A stretch of DNA of 64,000 bases from an uncultured bacterium. GTDB lineage: Bacteria; Bacteroidota; Bacteroidia; Chitinophagales; Chitinophagaceae. Every line of letters starts with the position of its first letter. The first letter of the stretch is position 1. Location of the stretch: the NCBI GenBank assembly GCA_903826405.1, contig CAIKEH010000013.1:62001-126000 (forward strand). The letters are read 5' to 3'. This document shows positions 54,515-63,834 of this stretch, one piece after another. The notes under the pieces were generated by a model, which did no database searches, was not told the DNA's origin, and saw only the letters and a program-made list of their open reading frames with translations. Position numbers and translations under genes: made by a program.

Positions 54515-56323
54515 TCAATAGGCATTCATCAAGGCTTCAACGATGCTTTGAAACCGCTCCAGATCTTCGGGCAACCTTTTCCAATCCTGTAATGGGTCGA
54601 AACGGGCGATCTCACAATCCTGGAGGTAGCGAATGAGTTCTTCCGTAAGCACTCTACCCTTACCGGCATCCATCAAAGTCTTCCGGATCTCCATGTTACG
54701 AGAACTGAAATCCAACCCATGTCGTTCATGTAGCCAGTTCATCAATACCCTTTCCGACTCCTTGTAAAAACCCATCCCATCTTGACGACCGGCAAGTATA
54801 CGGGCTTGTTCAAGGTCCAAATTAATTGGGACCGATCCTTCCAAAGATGCATTCCCGACGACTTCAGAATGGAATCCTTGATTTTTTTCCAAGGATCTCC
54901 TTCTCTTATTTCTTGTTCGCACCTGTTGCACCATAAACAAGGCCAACAAGCCCATGATGAGTGCAATGGGCAATAGAAGCCAGATGCGATCATTCTTCGA
55001 GATCAAGGCGTCACCTGTTTCCTGCACGCTTTTTTTTCTGCTTTCTGACGGAAGCACAACCTGTGGAATGGGTGTCGATTGCAAGGTTCTATACCTCCCG
55101 CTGTCGATGTCGAAGTAGTTCCATCTGACTCCGGGAAAGATGAAATTACCCGCTCGTTTCGAAGAGAACGGTATGGTGAAAGTCTTGACGCCCCTGATGG
55201 GTGATCGCAAAAGATCATATTCCTCCCTTATGCTGTCTTCAAAGGGTTCCACAGAAGCGGGCCAAGATATTTTCGGTATGCCGATCATAGGTAGATTGCC
55301 CGAACCTGATATCCTGATTTCGACATACCCCACTTCGCCTAGACGAATATCCTTAGGTTTGATCTCGGTTTCCAGATGAAAAGCCCCTACCGCCCCACTG
55401 AAAGTATCATTTCCCGGAACAGGAAGCGCCTTCACCGTGATCTTTTCGGAGGCATTGGAGACCATTATCTTTTCCTTCACGATCGCATTGGTCAAGCCAC
55501 TCCCTGAATAGGCATTGAGTAGATCCGACAATGAACCCCCGGGGACGGCGTCATCCTTCAGGAAACTTACAGCGTTCTCTACCTCCATGGATTCCAGATC
55601 AAATACCCCCGGCTGCAATGGATAAAGCTGAACCTTTCGAAGCAGATATACATTATACAAGCGACCATTCACTTTCTCCCGACTTAGGACATCCGATTCA
55701 GGGGGAACCATATCGTATACACTGAATCCATTGAAAGAAGGTCGCCTGATCACTTTAGACTCTGAATTGATCCGGGTATACAGTTTATATGCTGCTACTA
55801 TCGGCTCCCCCACCCTACATGAGTGTCGGCTCAGTTCGAGTGAGACGAAAATGGCATCTTTGACCTTCATCCGAATCGACTCCCCTTTTCTCAAAACCTG
55901 ATCCAGCAAATCGGATGCATTCCCTTTGGACGGATCAGGTCGGGAAACATCCGACGTTCCGACTTCAACAGTCAACATCCCTGAGTGCAAAAGGAACCCA
56001 TCCGCCTTTACAGTCGCATCGGGTATACTTATATTTCCAGCACGGAGAGGTCGCAGGATATATATGAAATTCACATGGTATTTCCGTTCGCCATCGACCA
56101 ATGTGTATCCCTGGGTCTGGTTAGGGCCCTGGACCAGCATCATATCCGTGAATTTGGGCGGAACGAACTGAGTGACCTCACGGGCACCTTCGATCATATA
56201 ACTCAGTGTTACCGGCGTACCCTGCACTGGATTTACCGGTTTTATTTCCACACTCAGCCTTGGCTGAGCGGGAGCCTGTGTGAAAAAGTAAAGAATGATG
56301 AATAATATGGCTGCTGGCTTCAT
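54515..56323 (-). CDS. BatD family protein
   Basis: 602 residues with signal peptide (AILFIILYFFTQAPAQ), a BatD beta-sandwich region (LSVEIKPVNPVQGTPVTLSYMIEG, FVPPKF, and NFIYILRPLRAGNISIPDATVKADG; later GEVGYVEIRISGSGNLP) and a single C-terminal membrane segment near residue 445 (IWLLLPIALIMGLLALFMVQQV) followed by a cytoplasmic helical tail. BatD normally accompanies MoxR and BatA/B/C, linked to oxidative stress tolerance; none is adjacent here. Its role as a lone protein is unclear. Confidence 0.87.
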   Translation of the reverse strand: MKPAAILFIILYFFTQAPAQPRLSVEIKPVNPVQGTPVTLSYMIEGAREVTQFVPPKFTDMMLVQGPNQTQGYTLVDGERKYHVNFIYILRPLRAGNISIPDATVKADGFLLHSGMLTVEVGTSDVSRPDPSKGNASDLLDQVLRKGESIRMKVKDAIFVSLELSRHSCRVGEPIVAAYKLYTRINSESKVIRRPSFNGFSVYDMVPPESDVLSREKVNGRLYNVYLLRKVQLYPLQPGVFDLESMEVENAVSFLKDDAVPGGSLSDLLNAYSGSGLTNAIVKEKIMVSNASEKITVKALPVPGNDTFSGAVGAFHLETEIKPKDIRLGEVGYVEIRISGSGNLPMIGIPKISWPASVEPFEDSIREEYDLLRSPIRGVKTFTIPFSSKRAGNFIFPGVRWNYFDIDSGRYRTLQSTPIPQVVLPSESRKKSVQETGDALISKNDRIWLLLPIALIMGLLALFMVQQVRTRNKRRRSLEKNQGFHSEVVGNASLEGSVPINLDLEQARILAGRQDGMGFYKESERVLMNWLHERHGLDFSSRNMEIRKTLMDAGKGRVLTEELIRYLQDCEIARFDPLQDWKRLPEDLERFQSIVEALMNAY

Positions 56324-56493
56324 AAATATGATCGGGAGATCGTATAACGTTTACATACTCTGTGATTGGTACATTACAACATAAGTCGGTTAGCAACTTT
56401 CTTCCATCGCTGATTGTGGATTTAGGAAAAGGCCTTTCAGGTTTGATCAATTTAATATCCCTCATCGGCAGGTGAACGGCTAAAGCGTTGGCT

Positions 56494-57192
56494 CTATAGA
56501 TCGCCTTTCTGAGGCCTTACAACGATCTCCTCCACACAGGCCTGAGTGGAAAGATAGGCCGCATTGACGATCAACTTGGCGATATCATCTGCTTCCATGA
56601 TGCGGTTGGGCTCCATGGGATAACCAGCCCAGGAATCTGTCATAGCTGCGCCGGGATGTACAGAAGTAACCTTGACCCCATGCATCTTCATCTCCTCCCG
56701 CAGATTCTGACTGAAGCCGTGCATCGCGAATTTGCTGATGCTGTATGATCCACCTGCGGCATAGGCCTTCAATGCGGCGATGGAACAGATATTGAAGATG
56801 TGGCCACTTTTTCTTTGCATCATGGAAGGGATCAGAGTGCGGGTCAGGTGATAAGCCGAATAGAGGTTCACCGAAAGCATCTTCTCCAACTGTCCCTCTG
56901 GTTCATTGTGAACCGAACCTGGCTGGAAGACCCCGGCATTGTTCACCAGTACATCCACGGAACCCATCGCATCCAAAACCTGCTTTCCGAAAAGTATCGC
57001 GTTCTCAGGCTTACTGAGATCAACATTGATAGACATGACCCGGATCCCAAATTCCTTCATCAATTGCTGTTGCCATGCCTGCGTGCTGTCCATGTTCCGA
57101 GAACACAGAAAAAGATCATCTCCCCTCTCGGCGAAGTGTTCGGCGACAGCTTTACCGATACCCTGACGTGCTCCAGTAACAATTACATTCAT
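56494..57192 (-). CDS. SDR family oxidoreductase
   Basis: 232 residues from ATG 57192 (MNVIVTGARQGIGKAVAEHF); the frame opens at 57249 but the extra 19 residues precede the Rossmann strand. Contains TGxxxGIG, NNAG in VDVLVNNAGVF, catalytic Ser in NICSIAALKA and YSISK (Tyr-x3-Lys). Classical NAD(P)-dependent SDR, cytosolic. Substrate unknown. A reverse-strand TATCTTCA at 57209-57216 may be its -7 box. Divergent from the YjjG-like gene. Confidence 0.9.
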   Translation of the reverse strand: MNVIVTGARQGIGKAVAEHFAERGDDLFLCSRNMDSTQAWQQQLMKEFGIRVMSINVDLSKPENAILFGKQVLDAMGSVDVLVNNAGVFQPGSVHNEPEGQLEKMLSVNLYSAYHLTRTLIPSMMQRKSGHIFNICSIAALKAYAAGGSYSISKFAMHGFSQNLREEMKMHGVKVTSVHPGAAMTDSWAGYPMEPNRIMEADDIAKLIVNAAYLSTQACVEEIVVRPQKGDL

Positions 57193-57259
57193 TCCCTGAA
57201 AATTTGTATGAAGATAGAGGAAAACACAGATGACATGCCCGATTGACAAAGACCCTCTG

Positions 57260-57267
57260 TAAATTTG
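57260..57267 (+). promoter_or_regulatory. -7 element for the yjjG-like gene
   Basis: TAAATTTG, all eight positions of TAnnTTTG, 22 bp before the ATG at 57290. Confidence 0.45.
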
Positions 57268-57289
57268 TGGCTCTCATCGACAACCCAAC

Positions 57290-58000
57290 ATGGACATCCC
57301 ACTTGCCTATACTCACCTTTTCTTCGATCTGGACCATACCCTATGGGATTTTGAGACCAACTCCAGGGAAACACTGCGTGACCTATTCCAAGAGACCGAT
57401 CTACAGGGGAAGGGGATAGCCGACTTTGAAAAATTCCATGATGTATACCATAACCACAACAACATTTTCTGGGACCGTTTCCGGAAAGGATACATCACCC
57501 GGGAGGAATTAAGATGGAAAAGGATGTGGCGCACCATGGTCGATTTTCGCATATACGATGAGCGACTTGCACGCTTGATGAGTGAACGTTATCTGGAGAT
57601 CCTACCCACCAAGAAACATCTTTTCGAGGATACCATGGACATACTGGATTATCTACGTGGGAAGGGTTACCCCATGCATCTGATCACCAACGGATTCGAG
57701 AAAACGCAACACGCTAAAATGAGGAATAGTGGCATCGACCATTATTTCACTCATGTGATCACTTCGGAGTCTGCGGGCATCATGAAGCCGCATGTCGCCA
57801 TATTCGAATATGCGATGGAAAAAACCGGCGCCAGTGCACAGGAAACGGTCATGATCGGCGATACATTGGATGCGGATATTTTAGGCGCCCGAAATGCAGG
57901 GATGGATACCATCTACTTCAACCCCAATGTACCTGCAACTGGTGATATCCAACCCACTTACAGCATCGGCTCCCTGAAAGAATTGAAAAAATTACTATGA
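57290..58000 (+). CDS. YjjG-type HAD noncanonical pyrimidine nucleotidase
   Basis: 236 residues. HAD motif I FFDLDHTLWDF (Asp13, Asp15), motif II in LITNGFEKTQH, motif III Lys in SAGIMKPH, motif IV IGDTLDADILGARNAG. The cap domain and LWDF after motif I match YjjG, which dephosphorylates noncanonical pyrimidine nucleotides such as 5-fluoro-dUMP. Cytosolic. Convergent with psd across about 100 bp with no clear terminator. Confidence 0.92.
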   Translation: MDIPLAYTHLFFDLDHTLWDFETNSRETLRDLFQETDLQGKGIADFEKFHDVYHNHNNIFWDRFRKGYITREELRWKRMWRTMVDFRIYDERLARLMSERYLEILPTKKHLFEDTMDILDYLRGKGYPMHLITNGFEKTQHAKMRNSGIDHYFTHVITSESAGIMKPHVAIFEYAMEKTGASAQETVMIGDTLDADILGARNAGMDTIYFNPNVPATGDIQPTYSIGSLKELKKLL

Positions 58001-58102
58001 GAGGAAAAACCGGGCGTGGATCCTGAATGGTTTCTCAAATGTTCAAGAGGCCCTGTCAATAGTTATAATAGATCCGTTGTTGATCTGGGAAAAAGGGGAA
58101 GT

Positions 58103-58759
58103 TCACCAATCCGCCAATACGGTTACTCCGCCTTTTACTGTATCGCCGATCTTCACCCTGATCCGTGTTCCCAATGGCAAAAGCAGATCGACACGCGACC
58201 CGAAACGGATGAAACCCAGTTCCTCGTTCTGTTTGACCGGTTCCCCTACATGCAGATAATTGGAGATCCTTTGTGCCAATGCTCCCGCTATCTGCTTGAC
58301 CAATACCTCGCCACTCGGGGTTTTCAACACCGTACTGAAGCATTCATTTTCCGTGGAGGATTTAGGGTTCCACGCGACGAGGTATTTCCCCTTGTGATAT
58401 TTGCTGTATATCACCTCGCCATCGACCGGGCAACGATTCACGTGCACATTCGCAGGGCTCATGAAAACCGAGATCTGAAGTCTTCTACCCTGGAAATATT
58501 CGATGTCGTTCATCTCCTCGATCACAACCACTTTGCCGTCAGCCGGAGCAATGATGGAACCGGTGGCCCGTGTATAAATTCTTTTCGGGATCCTGAAAAA
58601 GGAAATGACAAAGCCGAAAAGTAGTGTCAGTGATCCGAAAATGATCCAGCTGAATCCGGGATAGGCAAAACTGAGCAGGGAGAAGTTGAAATAATTCAGG
58701 ATCACATAAAGCAGACCTGCTATCGAAATGCTCTTATACCCCTCTTTATGGATCGTCAT
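58103..58759 (-). CDS. psd: Phosphatidylserine decarboxylase (short, pyruvoyl-type)
   Basis: Makes phosphatidylethanolamine. 218 residues from ATG 58759 (MTIHKEGYKSI). N-terminal membrane segments, then IIAPADGKVVVIEE, ISVFMSPANVHVNRCP and the self-cleavage/pyruvoyl site in IRFGSRVDLLLP, where Gly-Ser is cut so that Ser becomes pyruvoyl. Length fits the short bacterial class (psd-related type). Last gene of the leftward cdsA cluster; a gap of 99 bp separates it from the dipeptidase gene. Confidence 0.94.
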   Translation of the reverse strand: MTIHKEGYKSISIAGLLYVILNYFNFSLLSFAYPGFSWIIFGSLTLLFGFVISFFRIPKRIYTRATGSIIAPADGKVVVIEEMNDIEYFQGRRLQISVFMSPANVHVNRCPVDGEVIYSKYHKGKYLVAWNPKSSTENECFSTVLKTPSGEVLVKQIAGALAQRISNYLHVGEPVKQNEELGFIRFGSRVDLLLPLGTRIRVKIGDTVKGGVTVLADW

Positions 58760-58858
58760 GAAGTTCAAATGGACGGCAAAAATAGACAATTATGGTGTCA
58801 GAACAGCCAGTATGCTTCTGATTTTGAGCGGGAGTTCGATGCTAGTCCGGATCCTGAA

Positions 58859-59932
58859 TCATTCAGGCAGTGCCTCTCTCAGGAACCTAAGTGCGTTCCC
58901 CTTCATCATCGCCTCAATGTCACCATCCTTATACCCCAAGTCCTTCAGCTTTTCTCCAAGTATACTTAAATCAGCTATGGTGTCGATATCATACGGGGAT
59001 TGTTCTTTGCCATAACCGCCATCCAGATCGGTCCCGATGGAGACATGGTCCACATTCCCAATGAGTTGGCAGATATGGTCAACATGTTGGGCGAGAGCGG
59101 CGATATTGCAGTTCGTCCCTTCCGGTGTCGACTGATGACGAACCCATCCGGGAACGATCATCCAGGCGTCCATGGCCATACCGATTATCGCTCCTCTTTC
59201 GATGAGTGCCCTGATCATATCATCGCTGAATTGCCTATTATGGTCGACCAGGGCACGGCACAGGTTATGGCTTGCCCAAACCTGACCTTTGAAAATGTCA
59301 AGAGCCTGCCAGAAAGCATCGTCATTCAGGTGTGTTGCATCCAGTATCATCTCCAAACGGTCCATCTCCTTCACTAAATCCACTCCCATCTTTCCCATTT
59401 TCCCGGTCGCATTCGTCCCATTCGCATAACGTCCCGGACCGTAGTGGCCAGGACCAAGGGCGCGAAGTCCATATGCATATGCCCTCTCCAAATAGCTCAC
59501 ATCCACCAATGAGTCAGCTCCTTCCAGACTCAATATGTAACCCACTGGTTTTTGCAAAGTCGTATCCTCATCGGACCATAAGGAAAGATGTTTTTCCAGT
59601 TCAAGCTGGTTGCGGACCTGAACCATTTCACCCTGTTCTTCCATGCACCTGTACCATGCCAGTTGTGCCTGGGTATGTGCCCAGGCCTGTTCTGCTGAGC
59701 GCCATCCGGGGAAAGGTGCGCCTGGGCCTGCAACACGTGCGATTTGCGTTGCCACTACAAGCCCTATGCCTCCTTCCCGCAATTCGGGTAGGGCAACAGT
59801 ACCTTTCCCCCTGTCGGTCCTATCTGTCATTCCCACTTCCTGCTCACGTATGACAGGAACAGGTAAGCGCAGGTCGCGGTTCCACTCTGTGGCATTCATG
59901 GCAAGATCAAGATGAAGGTCGATAGCGTACAT
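58859..59932 (-). CDS. Membrane dipeptidase (peptidase M19 family)
   Basis: 357 residues, zinc-dependent amidohydrolase fold. IDLHLDLAM gives the HxD metal ligands (His7, Asp9); LEGADSL carries the bridging Glu; ILDATHLND and WASHNLCRA carry the later His ligands; SIGTDLDGG the Asp near the end. Renal-type dipeptidases cleave dipeptides and tolerate a C-terminal D-amino acid. No signal peptide seen, so cytosolic. 19 bp after the PLP-enzyme stop, same operon, which supports feeding D-amino acids to it. Confidence 0.92.
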   Translation of the reverse strand: MYAIDLHLDLAMNATEWNRDLRLPVPVIREQEVGMTDRTDRGKGTVALPELREGGIGLVVATQIARVAGPGAPFPGWRSAEQAWAHTQAQLAWYRCMEEQGEMVQVRNQLELEKHLSLWSDEDTTLQKPVGYILSLEGADSLVDVSYLERAYAYGLRALGPGHYGPGRYANGTNATGKMGKMGVDLVKEMDRLEMILDATHLNDDAFWQALDIFKGQVWASHNLCRALVDHNRQFSDDMIRALIERGAIIGMAMDAWMIVPGWVRHQSTPEGTNCNIAALAQHVDHICQLIGNVDHVSIGTDLDGGYGKEQSPYDIDTIADLSILGEKLKDLGYKDGDIEAMMKGNALRFLREALPE

Positions 59933-59951
59933 TTCTGTTCATTATTTTTTA

Positions 59952-61061
59952 TCAAATGGTCAGTTTCCTGTCTCGAGCAAGGATCTTCCATTCCCCATTC
60001 ATCTTGCCATCTACTACTGCAATGGCCCTTTCATATAATGCCACGGTAGGGCATATATGGTAAGGGATCCCGTACAGTACTTCCCCAGGTTGGAAACCAT
60101 GTCCTTCCGGTGCATCCAGCACTAGGTGTTCCTCGCTTTGCCCCACAGGCTTCAGGTCTGGAGCTTCGGGGAAGAAAACCCGGCGGGAGATCTCATTTTC
60201 TGCGGAAACTGACTTGTGCCCAAGGTCCACACATATCTTCGTTGGCGTAGGCAGTGAAAGCACACGGGCCACGAGCATGACGGCAGGTTCAAATGGCTGT
60301 TCGGCGCATAGGTCGCTGTATCCCTTATCCCAAAAGATGCAGGTGCCCGGACTGCATTCCACATCTGCCCGGCGGGCATGAACGGGAAAGGTGGGAGATC
60401 CTCCAACAATGATGGTGGGTCGGGGATGACCGGCGTGCACGATCGCCGAAGCCAGTTCACTCACCTGCTCAAACCCATGGTCCGAAGCCAATGTCCGTTC
60501 CGCATAATCGACCTGCCGATGTTGCCCATCATAGCCATGCAATCCTACAGGTCTTATCCCTTTTATACTCGCACAATAGGAATACAATTCCACGACAGGA
60601 GGGCCTGGTATTATACCTGAACGGTTCATTCCGATATTGAGGTCGATATAAACAGGAACTTCCAGGCCATGTTCCAGGAACACAGATGCCATGGCTGCAG
60701 CAGATGACCGATTATCTGTCAGACAGGCCCACGTGGTACCGGGAAAATGCTTAATGACCTGTACAAATCTATTCACCTTGGGACCGTGAGGCTGATAGGC
60801 TAGCACCACATCGGGGGCTCCGTTCCTACCCAGGAGTTCGGCCTCTGCAATAGTGGCGCATTTGAACTTTCGGATACCATGATCCATCATGATCCGAATG
60901 CCTTCGGCGGTCTTATGCGTCTTGATATGTGGTCTCAATCTGGAAACATCATCTATCATCCCCACGAGTCGACGTACATTCTCTTCCACTCTTTGAGGGT
61001 AAACCACCAAAGCAGGAGAATCCAATTCCGAAACATCTGTTATCTCATACCATTTACCCAT
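59952..61061 (-). CDS. Fold-III PLP enzyme, D-serine dehydratase/D-threonine aldolase family
   Basis: 369 residues. PLP lysine in RPHIKTHKT (Lys47) of the alanine-racemase-like barrel, YIDLNIGMNRSGI, IIVGGSPTFP and VDLGHKSVSAEN. The C-terminal metal motif is His335-Ile-Cys337 (GIPYHICPTV). In characterised enzymes D-threonine aldolase has His-x-Asp while Zn-dependent D-serine dehydratase has His-x-Cys, so dehydratase activity, giving 2-aminoacrylate then pyruvate and ammonia, looks more likely. RidA lies directly upstream in the operon (9-bp gap). Confidence 0.85.
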   Translation of the reverse strand: MGKWYEITDVSELDSPALVVYPQRVEENVRRLVGMIDDVSRLRPHIKTHKTAEGIRIMMDHGIRKFKCATIAEAELLGRNGAPDVVLAYQPHGPKVNRFVQVIKHFPGTTWACLTDNRSSAAAMASVFLEHGLEVPVYIDLNIGMNRSGIIPGPPVVELYSYCASIKGIRPVGLHGYDGQHRQVDYAERTLASDHGFEQVSELASAIVHAGHPRPTIIVGGSPTFPVHARRADVECSPGTCIFWDKGYSDLCAEQPFEPAVMLVARVLSLPTPTKICVDLGHKSVSAENEISRRVFFPEAPDLKPVGQSEEHLVLDAPEGHGFQPGEVLYGIPYHICPTVALYERAIAVVDGKMNGEWKILARDRKLTI

Positions 61062-61070
61062 AGGATAGCT

Positions 61071-61535
61071 TTACTTCAATTCAAAGATGGCTTCAATCTC
61101 CACCGCTACATTTCCAGGAAGGGAACCCATACCTACTGCACTGCGAACACCAATGCCATCCTCCTCACCGAATACCTTGGCGAAAAGTTCACTACAGCCG
61201 TTGATGACCACAGGGTGACCTGTGTAATCAGGCGGACAGTTCACCATGCCGAGCAGTTTGACCACGCGCTTGATCTTGTCGAGATCACCCAAATGATCTT
61301 TGAGCGTGCTGAGCAGTGCCAGCCCACATTGACGTGCAGCTACGAATCCCTGCTCATCCGAAAGATCGGCTCCAACTTTTCCCTTGATCATACTCCCGTC
61401 GGTGTTGATGGAAACATGACCGGAAACATAGAGCAGCCCTCCTGCGAGTACACAACGTTTGTATATCCCTTTAGATGCGGGGATCAAAGGCAATTCATAA
61501 CCCAGTTCCTTCAATTTGCTCTCAATGGTAAGCAT
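61071..61535 (-). CDS. RidA family enamine/imine deaminase-like protein
   Basis: 154 residues of the YjgF/YER057c fold. GGLLYVSGHVS is the usual core entry; the active-site-like Arg is in IGVRSAVGMGSLPGNVAVEIEAIFEL. Slightly longer than E. coli RidA, closer to the subgroup found with amino-acid catabolic genes. Would hydrolyse 2-aminoacrylate-type enamines made by the adjacent PLP enzyme. Starts 11 bp after the GntP stop. Confidence 0.92.
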   Translation of the reverse strand: MLTIESKLKELGYELPLIPASKGIYKRCVLAGGLLYVSGHVSINTDGSMIKGKVGADLSDEQGFVAARQCGLALLSTLKDHLGDLDKIKRVVKLLGMVNCPPDYTGHPVVINGCSELFAKVFGEEDGIGVRSAVGMGSLPGNVAVEIEAIFELK

Positions 61536-61546
61536 ATGTTGTTTTT

Positions 61547-62887
61547 TTAGATGAACATGCTGAGTGCCATGACGCCCGCGAGGCCCACCAGCGAAACGAT
61601 GGTTTCCATGATGCTCCAGGAGCGCAGGGTATCTTTCAGGCTTAAATTAAAATATTCCTTGAACATCCAGAATCCCGAATCATTGACATGTGAGAACATG
61701 AGGCTTCCAGCACCAACGGAAAGCACCATCAGGCTGGGGTCCACACCGCTGGTGGCGATGAGCGGTGCAATTATGCCTGCCGTTGTCAGTCCGGCCACAG
61801 TGGCTGACCCAATGCAAACACGAATGGTGGCGGCAATCATCCATCCCAGAAAAAGAGGATGCAGAGGTGCGTGTTGCAACAAACCCGCGATCACTTCGCT
61901 GACGCCGCTGTCAATGAAAATCTGTTTGAGTGCCCCCGCTCCGGATACGATCAAAAGAATGATGGAAACATCCTTGACGGCATCTACACAGATATCCATC
62001 ACCTTTTTCATGCCTCGCCCATTCCTGAGGCCCAAGGTGAATATGGCGAACCCAAGTGATACCATCATGACAACGGAAGGCTCAGATATGAAATGCACCC
62101 ATGGCCCATCTGAAGCAGGTAAGAGCAATGGCAAGAGTGTAGTGAATGCGAGCAGGATAACGGGAAGAAGCGATGCTGAGAAACTGACGAATGTTCCCGG
62201 TAGATGGTCTTCATGAACTTCTGCAGGCCTAAACGTTTCGGGAAGACGGGAGTCCATACCTTTCAATGTTCTGGCAAAGAGCGGTCCTGCAAGTATGATA
62301 GCGGGTATGGCAATCAATATACCCAACAAAAGTGTCTTTCCCATGTGGGCATGGAATTGTTGCACCAGAGCAGTTGGTGAAGGATGGGGAGGAAGGAAAC
62401 CATGTGTAACGGATAGTGCCGCAAGCATGGGCACACCCACATATACGGCAGGGAGTTTCAACCTGTATACGATTGAAAAGATAAGTGGAACGAGCAGCAC
62501 GAACCCGACATTATAGAAAAGAGGGATGCCTACGACAAACCCTGTAAGCATAAGCGCCCATTGTATGTTGCTTTCACCGAAAGAATGCATCAACACATCC
62601 GTGATTTTCCTTGCGGCACCACTTTCAGCAACGATCTTTCCCAACATGGCACCCAGGACGATCACTATGACCAGTGATCCGAGCGTTTCCCCGATACCTT
62701 TTTGTACAGACTGCGCTATCTTTTCCGGAGGGATCCCCAAACACAATCCCGTGATCATAGATATCAAGAGGAAAGCCAGAAATGCATTCAGCCTGCCCCA
62801 GGTGATGAGCAAGATGAGCAGAAGTATGCACAGTATGACGATGATTAAGGTCATGACTATGACCGAAAATAGAGGATTGTACGCCAA
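61547..62887 (-). CDS. GntP family permease (gluconate/D-serine type)
   Basis: 446 residues, about 12-14 membrane segments. Typical GntP elements: LAFLLISMITGLCLGIP, KGIGETLGSLVIVIVLGAMLGKI, the HGFLPPHPSPTAL motif and SHVNDSGFWMFKEYF near the C-terminus. The family includes gluconate permeases and the D-serine transporter DsdX. Neighbours (PLP enzyme, RidA, dipeptidase) favour a D-amino-acid or hydroxy-acid substrate over gluconate; no gluconate kinase is adjacent. Confidence 0.93.
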   Translation of the reverse strand: MAYNPLFSVIVMTLIIVILCILLLILLITWGRLNAFLAFLLISMITGLCLGIPPEKIAQSVQKGIGETLGSLVIVIVLGAMLGKIVAESGAARKITDVLMHSFGESNIQWALMLTGFVVGIPLFYNVGFVLLVPLIFSIVYRLKLPAVYVGVPMLAALSVTHGFLPPHPSPTALVQQFHAHMGKTLLLGILIAIPAIILAGPLFARTLKGMDSRLPETFRPAEVHEDHLPGTFVSFSASLLPVILLAFTTLLPLLLPASDGPWVHFISEPSVVMMVSLGFAIFTLGLRNGRGMKKVMDICVDAVKDVSIILLIVSGAGALKQIFIDSGVSEVIAGLLQHAPLHPLFLGWMIAATIRVCIGSATVAGLTTAGIIAPLIATSGVDPSLMVLSVGAGSLMFSHVNDSGFWMFKEYFNLSLKDTLRSWSIMETIVSLVGLAGVMALSMFI

Positions 62888-62907
62888 TCACGAAAAGTAA
62901 AACGGAA

Positions 62908-63819
62908 TCAACTCATTAGGAAACGGGTGTATAGCCAGACAAAGGGTACGGCAAGGAGGAGGGAGTCGAATCGATCCAGAAAACCGCCATGACCAGGCAT
63001 GAAACTTCCACTGTCCTTCACTCCCGCAAGACGTTTCAGTTTTGATTCCAACAGATCGCCAATGGTACCAGCAATCGCGGAAATGCTGGCGATGGCCGCG
63101 AAATCCCTGGCTTCTCCCTGCATGGCATAAACACCTATGAGTGTCACCGCCACCACGCTGAGGATGATGCCTCCCAAAGTGCCTTCCCATGTTTTTTTGG
63201 GTGATACGATGCTGAGTGGTGTCCGGCCGATTATCGAGCCAACGATATAGGCCATGGTGTCGTTGATCCAAATGGATCCGATGATGATCAAAGGCATTAT
63301 ATACCCGGCCAGGCCGGCAAGTGATGAACCTAAAGCAGTGAACACGTTCCCTTTCTCTTCAACGGGTCTCCAGATATCTCCACTACGCAGGTGTATCAAC
63401 AAAGTAAGGCTCAGAGATAGGTACAAAAGGCCCAGTGCAGACCAGGCGATATTTGCCGGCTCCATTTTCCGGGAAAAAAGTACTTCCACGATGGGGAGGC
63501 AGAAAAGTCCTATGAGTGAGATGATGAAGCCCAGCTCAGCTAAACTCAGATCTTTGGACATCATGGTTCCCTGGGTCGCGAACATCAGCATCCCCCATCC
63601 GATCAGGATGATGCCCCACTTATGAAATGTTGCAATGGATGCATACGAAGGAACAAAAGCGCCTACCAGTTTCTGGAATTCCCTCCAGCAGCCGACATGA
63701 ACTATACTGAAAAGCAGAAAAAATGTCCATTTATTGATGAGCAGACCACAACTCATGACAACAACGAAGATCAGCGCCGTCAGAGATCGAATCCTGAATG
63801 TTTGCCAATTGAATGCCAT
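62908..63819 (-). CDS. cdsA: Phosphatidate cytidylyltransferase
   Basis: Makes CDP-diacylglycerol from phosphatidate and CTP, the branch point of phospholipid synthesis. 303 residues, multiple membrane segments, with the CDS signature SKLKRLAGVKDSGSFMPGHGGFLDRFDSL near the C-terminus and GRTPLSIVSPKKTWEG before it. Next to the DUF2007 gene upstream (15-bp gap) and with psd in the same leftward run, as in many Bacteroidota. Confidence 0.96.
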   Translation of the reverse strand: MAFNWQTFRIRSLTALIFVVVMSCGLLINKWTFFLLFSIVHVGCWREFQKLVGAFVPSYASIATFHKWGIILIGWGMLMFATQGTMMSKDLSLAELGFIISLIGLFCLPIVEVLFSRKMEPANIAWSALGLLYLSLSLTLLIHLRSGDIWRPVEEKGNVFTALGSSLAGLAGYIMPLIIIGSIWINDTMAYIVGSIIGRTPLSIVSPKKTWEGTLGGIILSVVAVTLIGVYAMQGEARDFAAIASISAIAGTIGDLLESKLKRLAGVKDSGSFMPGHGGFLDRFDSLLLAVPFVWLYTRFLMS

Positions 63820-63834
63820 GATAGGGAATTTGTT

